A DNA stretch of 40,847 bases from NCBI GenBank assembly GCA_903904515.1, contig CAIVCR010000034.1:1-40847 (forward strand). The letters run 5' to 3'. Origin of the DNA: an uncultured Bacteroidia bacterium (GTDB lineage: Bacteria > Bacteroidota > Bacteroidia > Bacteroidales > Prolixibacteraceae). This document shows, piece after piece, positions 1 to 7,354 of the stretch. Every line of letters begins with the position of its first letter. Position 1 is the stretch's first letter. A program made the position numbers and the translations under genes. The notes under the pieces are model-generated. The model made no database searches. It was not told the DNA's origin and worked only from the letters and a program-made list of their open reading frames with translations.

Positions 1-336
1 AGGTTTGGATTCCTTTTCACTTTTATTTCTGGCTCTTTGACGTTCCGCTTTTTCCAGTTTAGCTAACTGAATAGGACTGATTCTCTGGGTTACCTGGAAT
101 GCCTGAAGCAGCTCCAGTAGTTTCAACGCCCGCAATAGCTGGATAAATACCAGCAGACTTGTATTTTCACCTTTTTCGAACAAACTTAGGGTTGACCGCG
201 CTATGCCAGCTTCACTGGAAAGTTGGACCTGTGTTTTATTTTGTTGTAAGCGATTATATTTGATAAAAGAACCTAAGTTTTTTATCAAAGAAACATCGCT
301 TGCAGCTATCCATTTTATGTATGAAAAATCAGTCAT
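1..336 (-). CDS. XRE-family helix-turn-helix regulator, HipB-like (partial, runs off the left edge)
   Basis: The frame is open from an ATG at 336 to the window edge (112 codons, no stop). Residues about 20-70 form a classic XRE/Cro-type DNA-binding domain: 'NRLQQNKTQVQLSSEAGIA' is the first helix pair and 'RSTLSLFEKGE' the recognition helix and following turn. The rest is a charged C-terminal tail (LAKLEKAERQRARNKSEKE). Size and order fit HipB-type antitoxins, which are followed in the same operon by a HipA kinase toxin. That gene would lie just outside the window, so the pairing is an inference. A -7-like box (TATATTTG, minus strand) lies about 39 nt upstream. It could also be a stand-alone regulator. 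Confidence 0.8.
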   Translation of the reverse strand, partial: MTDFSYIKWIAASDVSLIKNLGSFIKYNRLQQNKTQVQLSSEAGIARSTLSLFEKGENTSLLVFIQLLRALKLLELLQAFQVTQRISPIQLAKLEKAERQRARNKSEKESKP

Positions 337-374
337 TAATTAGATATATATCATTTAATGTTTGAAATATAATA

Positions 375-382
375 CAAATATA
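375..382 (-). promoter_or_regulatory. Possible -7 box of the XRE regulator gene
   Basis: The minus strand reads TATATTTG, matching the Bacteroidota -7 consensus TAnnTTTG, 38 nt upstream of the ATG at 336. A TTTG lies 12 nt further upstream, which is shorter than the usual spacing of about 20 nt, so only the -7 element is convincing. Confidence 0.3.
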
Positions 383-442
383 GTCATACTTAAACAAATT
401 GGTGCAGTTTCCATATAATTTTCCTTTTTTCGTAAAATATAC

Positions 443-589
443 TCACACGATCCAAATCACCGAATTATTGGTATTGTATTCATTTTGCTCATAGCGGGTG
501 TTGTCAGGATCGAGGATCCAGGTGTAATCAAGGATAAATTTATATTCGATTGAAATGTTGGAATCGGGTAATTTAAGAGGTAAATAGCT
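443..589 (-). pseudogene. Remnant of a glycogen-binding (CBM48/AMPK-beta-like) domain protein
   Basis: In the minus-strand frame ending with TGA at 443-445 the last 48 residues read as the C-terminal half of an early-set glycogen-binding domain: 'ISIEYKFILDYTWILDPDN' followed by 'NTNNSVIWIV'. This matches the family pattern of YxYKFIVDGxWxxDPxNP...NSVxxV. An in-frame TAA at 590-592 closes the frame upstream, and the preceding sequence has no matching first half of the domain. A hydrophobic stretch in another frame just upstream may be what is left of a signal peptide. I read it as a decayed gene. The family call rests on motif resemblance only. Confidence 0.5.
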
Positions 590-726
590 TTACTTGTGTT
601 TGATTCAGCACGAAATGTACTTAAAGATGAGCTAAGTGACAAAATGAAAATAACCAACAGGATGGTAAGGTTAAGCTATTGGATGCGGGGTGGTCTAATT
701 GGCTGAATTTTGGACTAAATTAATCA

Positions 727-1263
727 TTACAGGATAATCTCCAGTTTGGCCTTACAATTATGGCATAGATTCTGCCGTTTCTGATCAACATCTTCCAGGT
801 AGGTACTCGATCGCATCACACAGATTGGATTATCGCAATGAATCAGTCCAAAGGTGTGCCCCAATTCGTGGATCACCTCTTTTTTGGTTCGGTCAATCAG
901 CAATTGGTTATTTTTTGGCATACCGTACCGTTCATTGCTGAGGCGGTAAACAGAAGCGATTCCGCATCGACCGTTTAAAAAAGCCTGGCCGAAGATAAAT
1001 GTAAGAATCGGGATAAAAAGGTCAACATTAAATATCCCCAAAACTTTTAGTGAATCGGGGTACTGCATTGAATCGACAATTTTCAGAAGGGTATTCCCGT
1101 TGTATTGTCTTCGTGCAGGATCATAATATTCTCCCAAATCAATCCGACCCTCCCTTAGGTTTACAGTACAGTTAAATTCGGATGACACCGCCAGGACGAT
1201 GTTCTCCAGAAAATCTTGCTCAAAAAATCCAAAGGTGACTAAGGTAATGTTTGGCAGACTCAT
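727..1263 (-). CDS. amzA: Archaemetzincin family zinc metalloprotease
   Basis: The 178-residue protein has the archaemetzincin signature near its C-terminus: 'HELGHTFGLIHC' (HExxHxxGxxHC, three zinc-binding histidines and the catalytic Glu), then a CX4CxM step (HCDNPICVM), then about 16 residues and a CxxC (CHNC). The methionine corresponds to the Met-turn and the four cysteines to the second, structural zinc site of the family. There is no signal peptide, so it is probably cytoplasmic. The ATG lies 9 bp after the stop of the response regulator, so it appears to be the last gene of the kinase-regulator operon. Archaemetzincins are small aminopeptidase-like enzymes with poorly known substrates, and no target is suggested here. 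Confidence 0.92.
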   Translation of the reverse strand: MSLPNITLVTFGFFEQDFLENIVLAVSSEFNCTVNLREGRIDLGEYYDPARRQYNGNTLLKIVDSMQYPDSLKVLGIFNVDLFIPILTFIFGQAFLNGRCGIASVYRLSNERYGMPKNNQLLIDRTKKEVIHELGHTFGLIHCDNPICVMRSSTYLEDVDQKRQNLCHNCKAKLEIIL

Positions 1264-1272
1264 TATGACATC

Positions 1273-2616
1273 TTATTGGTCTGAAGGCTTTAAATCGTAT
1301 TTCTTTATTTTGTGGTAAAGAGTCACCCGGTCTACTTTGAGCGCCTTGGCTGTACGCGAAATATTCCAGCTGTATTTTTGGAGTATCTGGAGAATAAATG
1401 CTTTTTCGAAATCGTCCAGGCTTTCGGTTGAGCTATTCACCATGGTTTTCTCCAAAGGGAGATCTTTGAGGGTAATTCTCTTTCCATCACCAACCACAAT
1501 GGCCCGTTCAATCATATTCTCCAGTTCACGGATGTTCCCGGGATAGTTGAATTCCTGCAGTCTTTTGAGTGCTGATGAGTCAATTGTCGCAGGGGGTTTG
1601 TTCATCGAAGCGCAGTACTTTTTGATGAAATATTCAACAAGAAGAGGGATGTCTGCGGTACGTTCACGCAAAGGGGGAATCTGAATATTCACCACATTGA
1701 GCCGATAGTACAGGTCCTCTCTGAAGGTTCCCTGTTCAACCATGTTTTTTAGGTCTTTATTGGTCGCGCAGATTACTCTGAAATCTGAACTTATCTCTTT
1801 ATTCCCCCCAACGCGGATAAAGGTTTTCGACTCAAGCACACGCAACAGTTCCACCTGCATTTTGGGAGAAATGGTGGCGATCTCATCAAGGAAAATCGAA
1901 CCGCTGTCAGCCATTTCAAACCTCCCTTTACGATTGTACATTGCTCCGGTGAAGGCCCCTTTTTCATGACCGAATAATTCACTTTCCAGCAAACTCTCTG
2001 TCAATGCACCGCAGTGGACGCTTACAAAAGGGAAAAACCGGCGCGGTGAATTGGCATGAATCGCCCTGGCAACAAGTTCCTTTCCTGTTCCGCTTTCACC
2101 AGTGAGGATAACTGAAGAGTTGGTTTGTGCAACACTTTCAACTTCATGGAGCAGGGCCTGCATCGCTTCACTGGTCCCGATAAGATCTTCCACATTTTCG
2201 AGGGTGATCACTTTTTTCCGGAGATTCTCATTCTCATCTTCCAGGGAAATTTGTTTGGTAGCATTTCGGATCAGATGAGTCAGATCGTCAGGATCGAACG
2301 GCTTGGTGACGTAATCGTAGGCCCCGTCTTTAAGAGCCTTTACTGCTGTGTCAACGGTGGCAAAAGCGGTCATGACTATCACTATTGAATCCGGTTTGAT
2401 TGCTTTTATCCTTCTGAGCATTTCAAGGCCGTCCATGCCCGGCATTTTAATATCGGCCAGGATGATGTCAAATTGATCCGATTCAAGCAAGGTCAGCGCT
2501 TTCCTGGCGTGTTCGGCACATTCTACACGATAACCGTCTTCAATAAACCAGTTGTACAACGAATCTCTTACAGATTCCTCATCGTCAACGATTAAAATCG
2601 AAATTTTTTTCGCCAT
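1273..2616 (-). CDS. Sigma-54-dependent response regulator (NtrC/AtoC family)
   Basis: A 447-residue, three-domain regulator. The receiver domain (about 5-120) has the acidic pair D11/D12, phospho-acceptor D55, T83 and K105. The AAA+ domain (about 142-380) has a Walker A at 173-180 (GESGTGKE), the sigma-54-contacting GAFTGA loop at 220-225 and a Walker B at 241-246 (IFLDEI). The C-terminus (about 405-442) is a Fis-type helix-turn-helix. All residues needed for phosphorylation, ATP hydrolysis and sigma-54 contact are present. It starts 13 bp after the histidine kinase stop, so they form a two-component pair. It should activate a -24/-12 promoter from an upstream enhancer. The likeliest target is the neighbouring redox operon, where a perfect palindrome lies upstream, but I found no clear -24/-12 box there. 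Confidence 0.96.
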   Translation of the reverse strand: MAKKISILIVDDEESVRDSLYNWFIEDGYRVECAEHARKALTLLESDQFDIILADIKMPGMDGLEMLRRIKAIKPDSIVIVMTAFATVDTAVKALKDGAYDYVTKPFDPDDLTHLIRNATKQISLEDENENLRKKVITLENVEDLIGTSEAMQALLHEVESVAQTNSSVILTGESGTGKELVARAIHANSPRRFFPFVSVHCGALTESLLESELFGHEKGAFTGAMYNRKGRFEMADSGSIFLDEIATISPKMQVELLRVLESKTFIRVGGNKEISSDFRVICATNKDLKNMVEQGTFREDLYYRLNVVNIQIPPLRERTADIPLLVEYFIKKYCASMNKPPATIDSSALKRLQEFNYPGNIRELENMIERAIVVGDGKRITLKDLPLEKTMVNSSTESLDDFEKAFILQILQKYSWNISRTAKALKVDRVTLYHKIKKYDLKPSDQ

Positions 2617-2629
2617 GAACTATTCTTTT

Positions 2630-4297
2630 TTAATTTTTAATCAGTGGTAAGGTTACACATAGGGTTGTACCAACTCCGGGCTCTGATTTTACCTGGATTT
2701 TCCCTTTATGGTTTTGGATAATTCCATGAACGATAGCCAATCCCAACCCAATTCCGCTCGCATTTGTCTTGGTTGAGAAGAAGGGTTCAAAAATATGGGG
2801 AATATCACTTGGGTCAATTCCCTGACCGTTGTCTGCAATTTCAAAGATTACGGTATCCTCATCCGGATTTCTTGTTTTAACAATGATCTCTCCGTTTTCA
2901 AGTACTGCTTCTGAGGCATTAACCAGCATCGCAACACAAGCCTGTTTAATCTGGTTGGGATTACAATATATCAAGTCTGATGTTGCAAATAATTCTGTTA
3001 AGAAGCTGATATTGGCAATTTTAATGGGATGGGTCATCAATTCATAAGTCTCCTGAAGTATCTCATGCAAATGTTTCGGCTCAAAATCGTTCTGATCTTT
3101 CCTCGAGAAATCGAGTAGCCCTTTGACGATATCACCACAACGTTTTGTCTCATTTTCAATCAATTTCAGATGCTTCAGCATTGATTCCCGCTTGGCTGCA
3201 TACAATTCCGGATTACTTACCTGTTTGTACAATAACTTCGTGTAAATCAATATTCCGGATAACGGATTGTTGATCTCATGCGCCACCGAAGAGGATAATT
3301 TCCCTAACGAGGCGAGTCGTTCAACATGGATGAGCTCGTGTTGGGCTGCCCCCAGTTCCTCTGATTTTTTTTGTACCTTATATTCAAGTTGTTGGGACCA
3401 GTTTTCCAGTTCTATCGAGGCAGTATGCAGGTTGTCGAGCATATCATTAAAAGCTTGTGAAACCATCCGCATGTCATCAAGCTGATTTGGTGATATCTCA
3501 ATCCTGGTGCTTTTATCCCCGTTAGCAACCGCAATACTAACATTGATCAGGGCATTTAGCGGATCTTTTATTTTCCTTCTGGTGAAAAATAACAAAACCA
3601 GGACGAACACCCCGGTGGCAAAAATGGCCAGCAGAAAAAATTCGGTTGAGGATTTTTGGATCACTGCATCCTGAGCCTCCAGTGGAATTTTAATAACCAG
3701 TGATCCAAGCAAAATATCGCTCTCCTTATGGGCATGACATGAACTTACAGAACACGATTTTTCGTTTAAAATCGGCGATTTGATCAATAAATGCCTGCTC
3801 CCGTTGTCATTCACATTCATTTCACAGTCGCTGTTGACATTGATGATTTTATACGATTTCTCCTTTTGTGAGAACATCGATTTAATATTGGGATGACAAC
3901 TTTTACAATTTGGATCACTGTGTTTCCTGTCTGTCTCGGATGCGAACGAGGAATATACAAGATCTTCATCACTGTCATACATGTTTACTTCATCGATCCC
4001 TGGTAGTGTGTTGATGACATCAAGTGTATTGCGCAGCGAGCTTTTATCGTTTTCAAGCATCGAATGGTATAAAGCCCCCTCTACAATGGATCCGATATTG
4101 TTTCCGTTTTGACGTATGAGTGTATTCAGATAATGGTCATTGACCGATCTGAAGATAAGGGTGAATGATACGAAGAGAAACACGGAGAGATAGGTGATGA
4201 TCAGGACCACTCGTCCATAAATTGATGATCTGAATTTAACGTAATTTTTAAGAATTACATTCCCTGTAGTGTTTGTGTTTTTTTTTCTGAAAAACAT
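2630..4297 (-). CDS. Membrane histidine kinase with haem-c-type periplasmic sensor
   Basis: A 555-residue kinase. A first membrane helix (about 29-50) and a second (about 219-239) enclose a periplasmic region of about 170 residues, followed by a HAMP-like linker, a coiled coil, a HisKA domain with phospho-acceptor H340 (SSSVAHEINNPLSG) and an HATPase_c domain (N box NASEAV, DNGQGID, GIGLGLAIVHG). The periplasmic part contains C131-x2-C134-H135 (CKSCH), the covalent haem c motif, and C182-x4-C187-H188 (CSVSSCH), a spaced variant seen in some cytochromes. This suggests a redox or haem-ligand sensor at the outer face of the membrane. It is encoded directly upstream of its response regulator and downstream of the redox genes after a terminator. 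Haem attachment is inferred from motifs only. Confidence 0.93.
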   Translation of the reverse strand: MFFRKKNTNTTGNVILKNYVKFRSSIYGRVVLIITYLSVFLFVSFTLIFRSVNDHYLNTLIRQNGNNIGSIVEGALYHSMLENDKSSLRNTLDVINTLPGIDEVNMYDSDEDLVYSSFASETDRKHSDPNCKSCHPNIKSMFSQKEKSYKIINVNSDCEMNVNDNGSRHLLIKSPILNEKSCSVSSCHAHKESDILLGSLVIKIPLEAQDAVIQKSSTEFFLLAIFATGVFVLVLLFFTRRKIKDPLNALINVSIAVANGDKSTRIEISPNQLDDMRMVSQAFNDMLDNLHTASIELENWSQQLEYKVQKKSEELGAAQHELIHVERLASLGKLSSSVAHEINNPLSGILIYTKLLYKQVSNPELYAAKRESMLKHLKLIENETKRCGDIVKGLLDFSRKDQNDFEPKHLHEILQETYELMTHPIKIANISFLTELFATSDLIYCNPNQIKQACVAMLVNASEAVLENGEIIVKTRNPDEDTVIFEIADNGQGIDPSDIPHIFEPFFSTKTNASGIGLGLAIVHGIIQNHKGKIQVKSEPGVGTTLCVTLPLIKN

Positions 4298-4341
4298 CTG
4301 GGTCCAATATTAGCAAGTGGAGCTATTTCTCTGCAAATTAC

Positions 4342-4372
4342 AAAAAAAACTGTTGCAATGGCAACAGTTTTT
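4342..4372 (-). terminator. Rho-independent terminator after the GcvH-like gene
   Basis: A perfect 12-bp inverted repeat (AAAAACTGTTGC, loop of 4, GCAACAGTTTTT) at 4345-4356 and 4361-4372. Read on the minus strand it is followed by eight T (4349 down to 4342). It lies about 70 bp after the stop of the GcvH-like gene and before the kinase gene, so the redox genes and the regulator genes are probably separate, or partly separate, transcripts. The stem also carries T on the plus-strand side. Confidence 0.8.
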
Positions 4373-4444
4373 AAATTTATTTTATCAGCACATATAGCAG
4401 TAGATCAGATAAATGCATAAATTTAGCCGCACACTTTTCGACTG

Positions 4445-5167
4445 TCAGGATATCTGGAGGTTCAGGAATTCTTTCTCGAAATCTTTCCAGATTGGATCCG
4501 GCAATGTTGAGAGGGTATGATCGGCCAATTCGCCACCATCCTGCATGACAACAGCTGAGAATTCAGGGGTATGATTTTTTGCCGAAACGGCAAGAAAATC
4601 TTTAAATTTTGAGAGTTCTTTTTCTGACCACACAGTGGCATCTGTGGCAAAATAGCAACTTTCTACCTCTGATATCCAATTCGAGGGTTTAATTTTGTAA
4701 ATCCATCCTTTACCATACGGATCGTTGTTCATCATCTGCGGGTTTTCTGTCAGTCTGGCGTTAATTTCGGTGATTTCCCCCGATACCGGCGATTGGATTC
4801 GGAGAACTTTTCCATTCTGATTAAGCTCGGTGAACAGATCCCCTTTATGGATGACGTCTCCTGTATTGCCCGAAAAGGTGCATTTCACTTCACCGGTAAG
4901 GTGAAGTAACAGATCGTCCAGGCCAACCTTGGCGACTCCCGATTTTTCCATGTACATCCAGGTGTGGTTTTTACCGTAGAACAACCCCTGTGGAATTTTC
5001 AGCATATTAAACGAAAGATGGTCAAAAGCTTTTCGGAGTTGAGTACCTATTTTTGATTCCTTGTTTAAAATCATCCAGAAAGGAATCAGGAGTAGCAGGA
5101 ATGTTATTACAACCAGGTATTCGATACCTTTTGTAGCAAAAATGTCTGTATAACTAAAGCCGTCCAT
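4445..5167 (-). CDS. Membrane-anchored GcvH-like (lipoyl-domain) protein
   Basis: The protein has an N-terminal membrane helix (about residues 15-34 from the ATG at 5167) and a domain closely like the glycine cleavage H protein: 'GKNHTWMYMEKSG' at its start, then 'SPVSGEITEIN' and 'NDPYGKGWIYKIKPSNW'. The lipoyl-lysine site is altered: counted back from 'SPVSGE', the family lysine is seven residues before SP, while here that place is Gly and the only Lys is one residue later (NGKVLRIQSP). No glycine cleavage P or T genes are nearby. The frame is open to a TTG at 5203, but the ATG at 5167 gives a better N-terminus; the gene follows the HybB-like gene closely. The last 40 residues (QDGGELADH...WKDFEKEF) are paralogous to the end of the protein at 7355-9055. 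Confidence 0.85.
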   Translation of the reverse strand: MDGFSYTDIFATKGIEYLVVITFLLLLIPFWMILNKESKIGTQLRKAFDHLSFNMLKIPQGLFYGKNHTWMYMEKSGVAKVGLDDLLLHLTGEVKCTFSGNTGDVIHKGDLFTELNQNGKVLRIQSPVSGEITEINARLTENPQMMNNDPYGKGWIYKIKPSNWISEVESCYFATDATVWSEKELSKFKDFLAVSAKNHTPEFSAVVMQDGGELADHTLSTLPDPIWKDFEKEFLNLQIS

Positions 5168-5215
5168 AGTATTTATTTTTTGTGCAATCACCCCAACAGG
5201 CAATTGCGGGTTAAT

Positions 5216-6442
5216 TTATACTTCTTTATTTACCCATGATGGGGAGTCTCGCAAAACGGGCATGCGGTTGATTACCCATCTGAATATCCAGATTTCTGTA
5301 AATATCACCGCGAGCGTAACGATGAATTCCATCCAGGAGGGGATATAGCGAATAGCCATATCCCATTTAAATCCGATTACCGATACGTTCAGCCTGTTCA
5401 GAATAACACCCAGCATAGTCAAAACAGCAGCAATGCGTGCCAGCGGAATATTAAATGTCCGGTAGCTGATAATGAAGAGCACCATTGGGAATAATACAAA
5501 TCCAAGCATTTCAACCAGATACCATTTCCCCATTCCGGTGCCCAGCAATGCCCAGTGCTGTTCATGTATAAAGACAAGGAGTTGCAGGAAAAAGTAAGCA
5601 AACATTGCTCCTGCACATATTTTTGTTAATCCATTGATAATACCATGCTGTGCTTTATGGTTTTTTTCGCTGATCTGATCTGAGAATACGCGGTGGCTGA
5701 TTGATCCTTCAAAGATTACCATTGAGAGCCCGGCGAAGGTGCTCGATACAAAGAACATGATTGGAATAAATTCTGAATACCATAAAGGATGTATCTTTCC
5801 CTTTGCCATCAGAAAGAGTGCACCTAATCCTGACTGATGTAACGTTGAGAGGGTAATTCCAAAAATTACTGCAGCAAGGGTCATTCCGGACAGGATTTTG
5901 CGCGCCCTTTTGGCTCCGAGCCATTCTGCAATGGCTGGAGAAAACTCGATCAGCTCGGCAAGCATATAGAGCAGGAAATGCCAGGCCACCAGAAACAGCA
6001 CTGAGCTGGTGCCGAAACTATTGCCGATTACCGGATTAATGACGTGCCAGGGCCTTCCAAGGTCGAGAAGTAAGGCTCCGGCATAAAAGACGTAAGCCAG
6101 GAATCCGTTCAATACAGTAACTCGGACAATTGAGTGATATTTATTCAAATTCAAGATATAAACCATAAAGGTTATCACGTATGCTCCCCCTGCAAATGCC
6201 ACTCCCGTTACCACATCAAAGCCGATCCATAATCCCCATGGTGTATCCTGTGTCAGGTTGGTAATCGATCCGATTCCTTTCCAGAAACGGATAACAATTA
6301 AAACCAAACCTAACAACATTACCGGAATTGAGATAAGGTTAAACGGGGTGAGAAATTTCCCTTTTGGTTTCATCTCACTGAGCAGAAATTTCCAGGTTGT
6401 TTGACCTTGCGGGAGAGTGAGTGTCTGAGTGTTATTTTTCAT
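5216..6442 (-). CDS. HybB/NrfD-type membrane quinone-interacting subunit
   Basis: A polytopic membrane protein of 408 residues with about nine or ten helices, of the NrfD/PsrC superfamily and most like HybB, the cytochrome b-type subunit of hydrogenase 2. Family marks include 'TPWGLWIGFDVVTGVAFAGG' and 'LDLGRPWHVINP'. Such subunits pass electrons between quinones and a partner iron-sulfur protein. The frame extends to an ATG at 6457, but the ATG at 6442 has an AGGAGG six bases upstream, a rare strong ribosome-binding site for this genome, and I chose it. Both starts lie inside the end of the iron-sulfur gene, so the two are translationally coupled. No hydrogenase large or small subunit is encoded in the window. 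Confidence 0.9.
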   Translation of the reverse strand: MKNNTQTLTLPQGQTTWKFLLSEMKPKGKFLTPFNLISIPVMLLGLVLIVIRFWKGIGSITNLTQDTPWGLWIGFDVVTGVAFAGGAYVITFMVYILNLNKYHSIVRVTVLNGFLAYVFYAGALLLDLGRPWHVINPVIGNSFGTSSVLFLVAWHFLLYMLAELIEFSPAIAEWLGAKRARKILSGMTLAAVIFGITLSTLHQSGLGALFLMAKGKIHPLWYSEFIPIMFFVSSTFAGLSMVIFEGSISHRVFSDQISEKNHKAQHGIINGLTKICAGAMFAYFFLQLLVFIHEQHWALLGTGMGKWYLVEMLGFVLFPMVLFIISYRTFNIPLARIAAVLTMLGVILNRLNVSVIGFKWDMAIRYIPSWMEFIVTLAVIFTEIWIFRWVINRMPVLRDSPSWVNKEV

Positions 6443-7301
6443 CTTCTTCCTCCTCATGGTTTAAATGGTTATTCTTTGTGGCCTGATGAATTCCAAGTAA
6501 AAGGGTAGGCACCAGCACAAATACTGAAGGGACGCTGTAAAGGAACCCTTTTGTCAGTTCAGGATAGGAGGATTGTTGCAGTGACGTATTCATTCCAAGC
6601 TGTTCAAAGGGAACGGGCGAGAGGTATAACCATCCTGTTCCTCCGGCCTCATGTTCTCCGTAAATATGATCATAATACAACTCCGGCTTTTCATAAATTC
6701 TTCTGCGCGCTTCCCTTATCAGGTCTCTCCGTTTCCCATAAAGAAGTGCATCATTGGGACAATTGAAGACGCATGCCGGACTTTTTTCGGTTTTCATCCG
6801 CTCAGCACACATATCACACTTTTGAATCTTTGGATTGGCGCTGTGATATTCAAATTTAGGACTGTCGAAGGGACACGAAACCATGCAGTACCTGCATCCC
6901 ATGCATTTGTCGCCATCCCAGGTTACAGGGCCCGATTTTGTTTTGTGCATCGCTTTAGTCAGGCAGGCGGCCGCACAGGCAGGTTCATTGCAATGCATGC
7001 ACTGCCTTTTAATAAACACTTCTCCTTTGTCGGTCTGAAATGTATTTACAACGGTGTTACAGGTTTCATCTGTTTTACGCACCGGGGGAATCTTTTCAGA
7101 GGGTTCAGGCAGTTTATGTGCAGTGGCACATTCATATTCACAGGTCCGGCAGCCTACACACCGTGTTGAATCGTATAATATCCCCGTAAACTCTACATCG
7201 TTTTCGGAGTCGGAAGTTGCAGCGCGGGCACTATCTCCGATTGCAAGCGTTATTCCGGTAACACCCAGCAGCTTTAAGAAGCTTCTTCGTTTAATTCCCA
7301 T
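6432..7301 (-). CDS. Tat-exported four-cluster [4Fe-4S] protein, HybA-like
   Basis: A 289-residue periplasmic electron carrier. The N-terminus has a twin-arginine leader (KRRSFLK, then a hydrophobic run ending near ARA at residue 27). Sixteen cysteines form four [4Fe-4S] sites: 48/51/54/58, 101/104/109/113, 133/136/139/143 and 162/165/177/181. A C-terminal membrane helix (about 248-272) precedes an acidic tail, as in HybA. Together with the overlapping HybB-like gene it forms the usual pair that carries electrons between a periplasmic enzyme and the quinone pool. The periplasmic partner is not a recognisable oxidoreductase here; the flanking genes encode GcvH-like proteins instead. Confidence 0.93.
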   Translation of the reverse strand: MGIKRRSFLKLLGVTGITLAIGDSARAATSDSENDVEFTGILYDSTRCVGCRTCEYECATAHKLPEPSEKIPPVRKTDETCNTVVNTFQTDKGEVFIKRQCMHCNEPACAAACLTKAMHKTKSGPVTWDGDKCMGCRYCMVSCPFDSPKFEYHSANPKIQKCDMCAERMKTEKSPACVFNCPNDALLYGKRRDLIREARRRIYEKPELYYDHIYGEHEAGGTGWLYLSPVPFEQLGMNTSLQQSSYPELTKGFLYSVPSVFVLVPTLLLGIHQATKNNHLNHEEEEDEK

Positions 7302-7354
7302 GATTTCCGGTTTTTGCAGGTTTTATGGATAATCTTAAAAAACTAATCTTCTAA

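Larger units (their letters stand above)
337..726. other. Intergenic region with one gene remnant
   Basis: This gap between the XRE gene and the archaemetzincin gene holds the promoter-like box at 375-382 and the CBM48-like remnant at 443-589. The rest is AT-rich and shows no open frame that I would call a gene. A 66-codon minus-strand frame (457-657) starts only with TTG and overlaps the remnant in another frame. Confidence 0.5.

Noticed and set aside
457..657. 66-codon minus-strand frame as a gene
   Set aside because: It starts only with TTG, has no ribosome-binding site and overlaps the better-supported CBM48-like remnant in another frame.
6651..7169. 172-codon plus-strand frame
   Set aside because: It is the antisense shadow of the iron-sulfur gene, whose 16 cysteines are in perfect family spacing.
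5216..7301. A membrane-bound [NiFe] hydrogenase operon
   Set aside because: Only HybA- and HybB-like subunits are present; no large or small hydrogenase subunit or maturation genes occur in the window.
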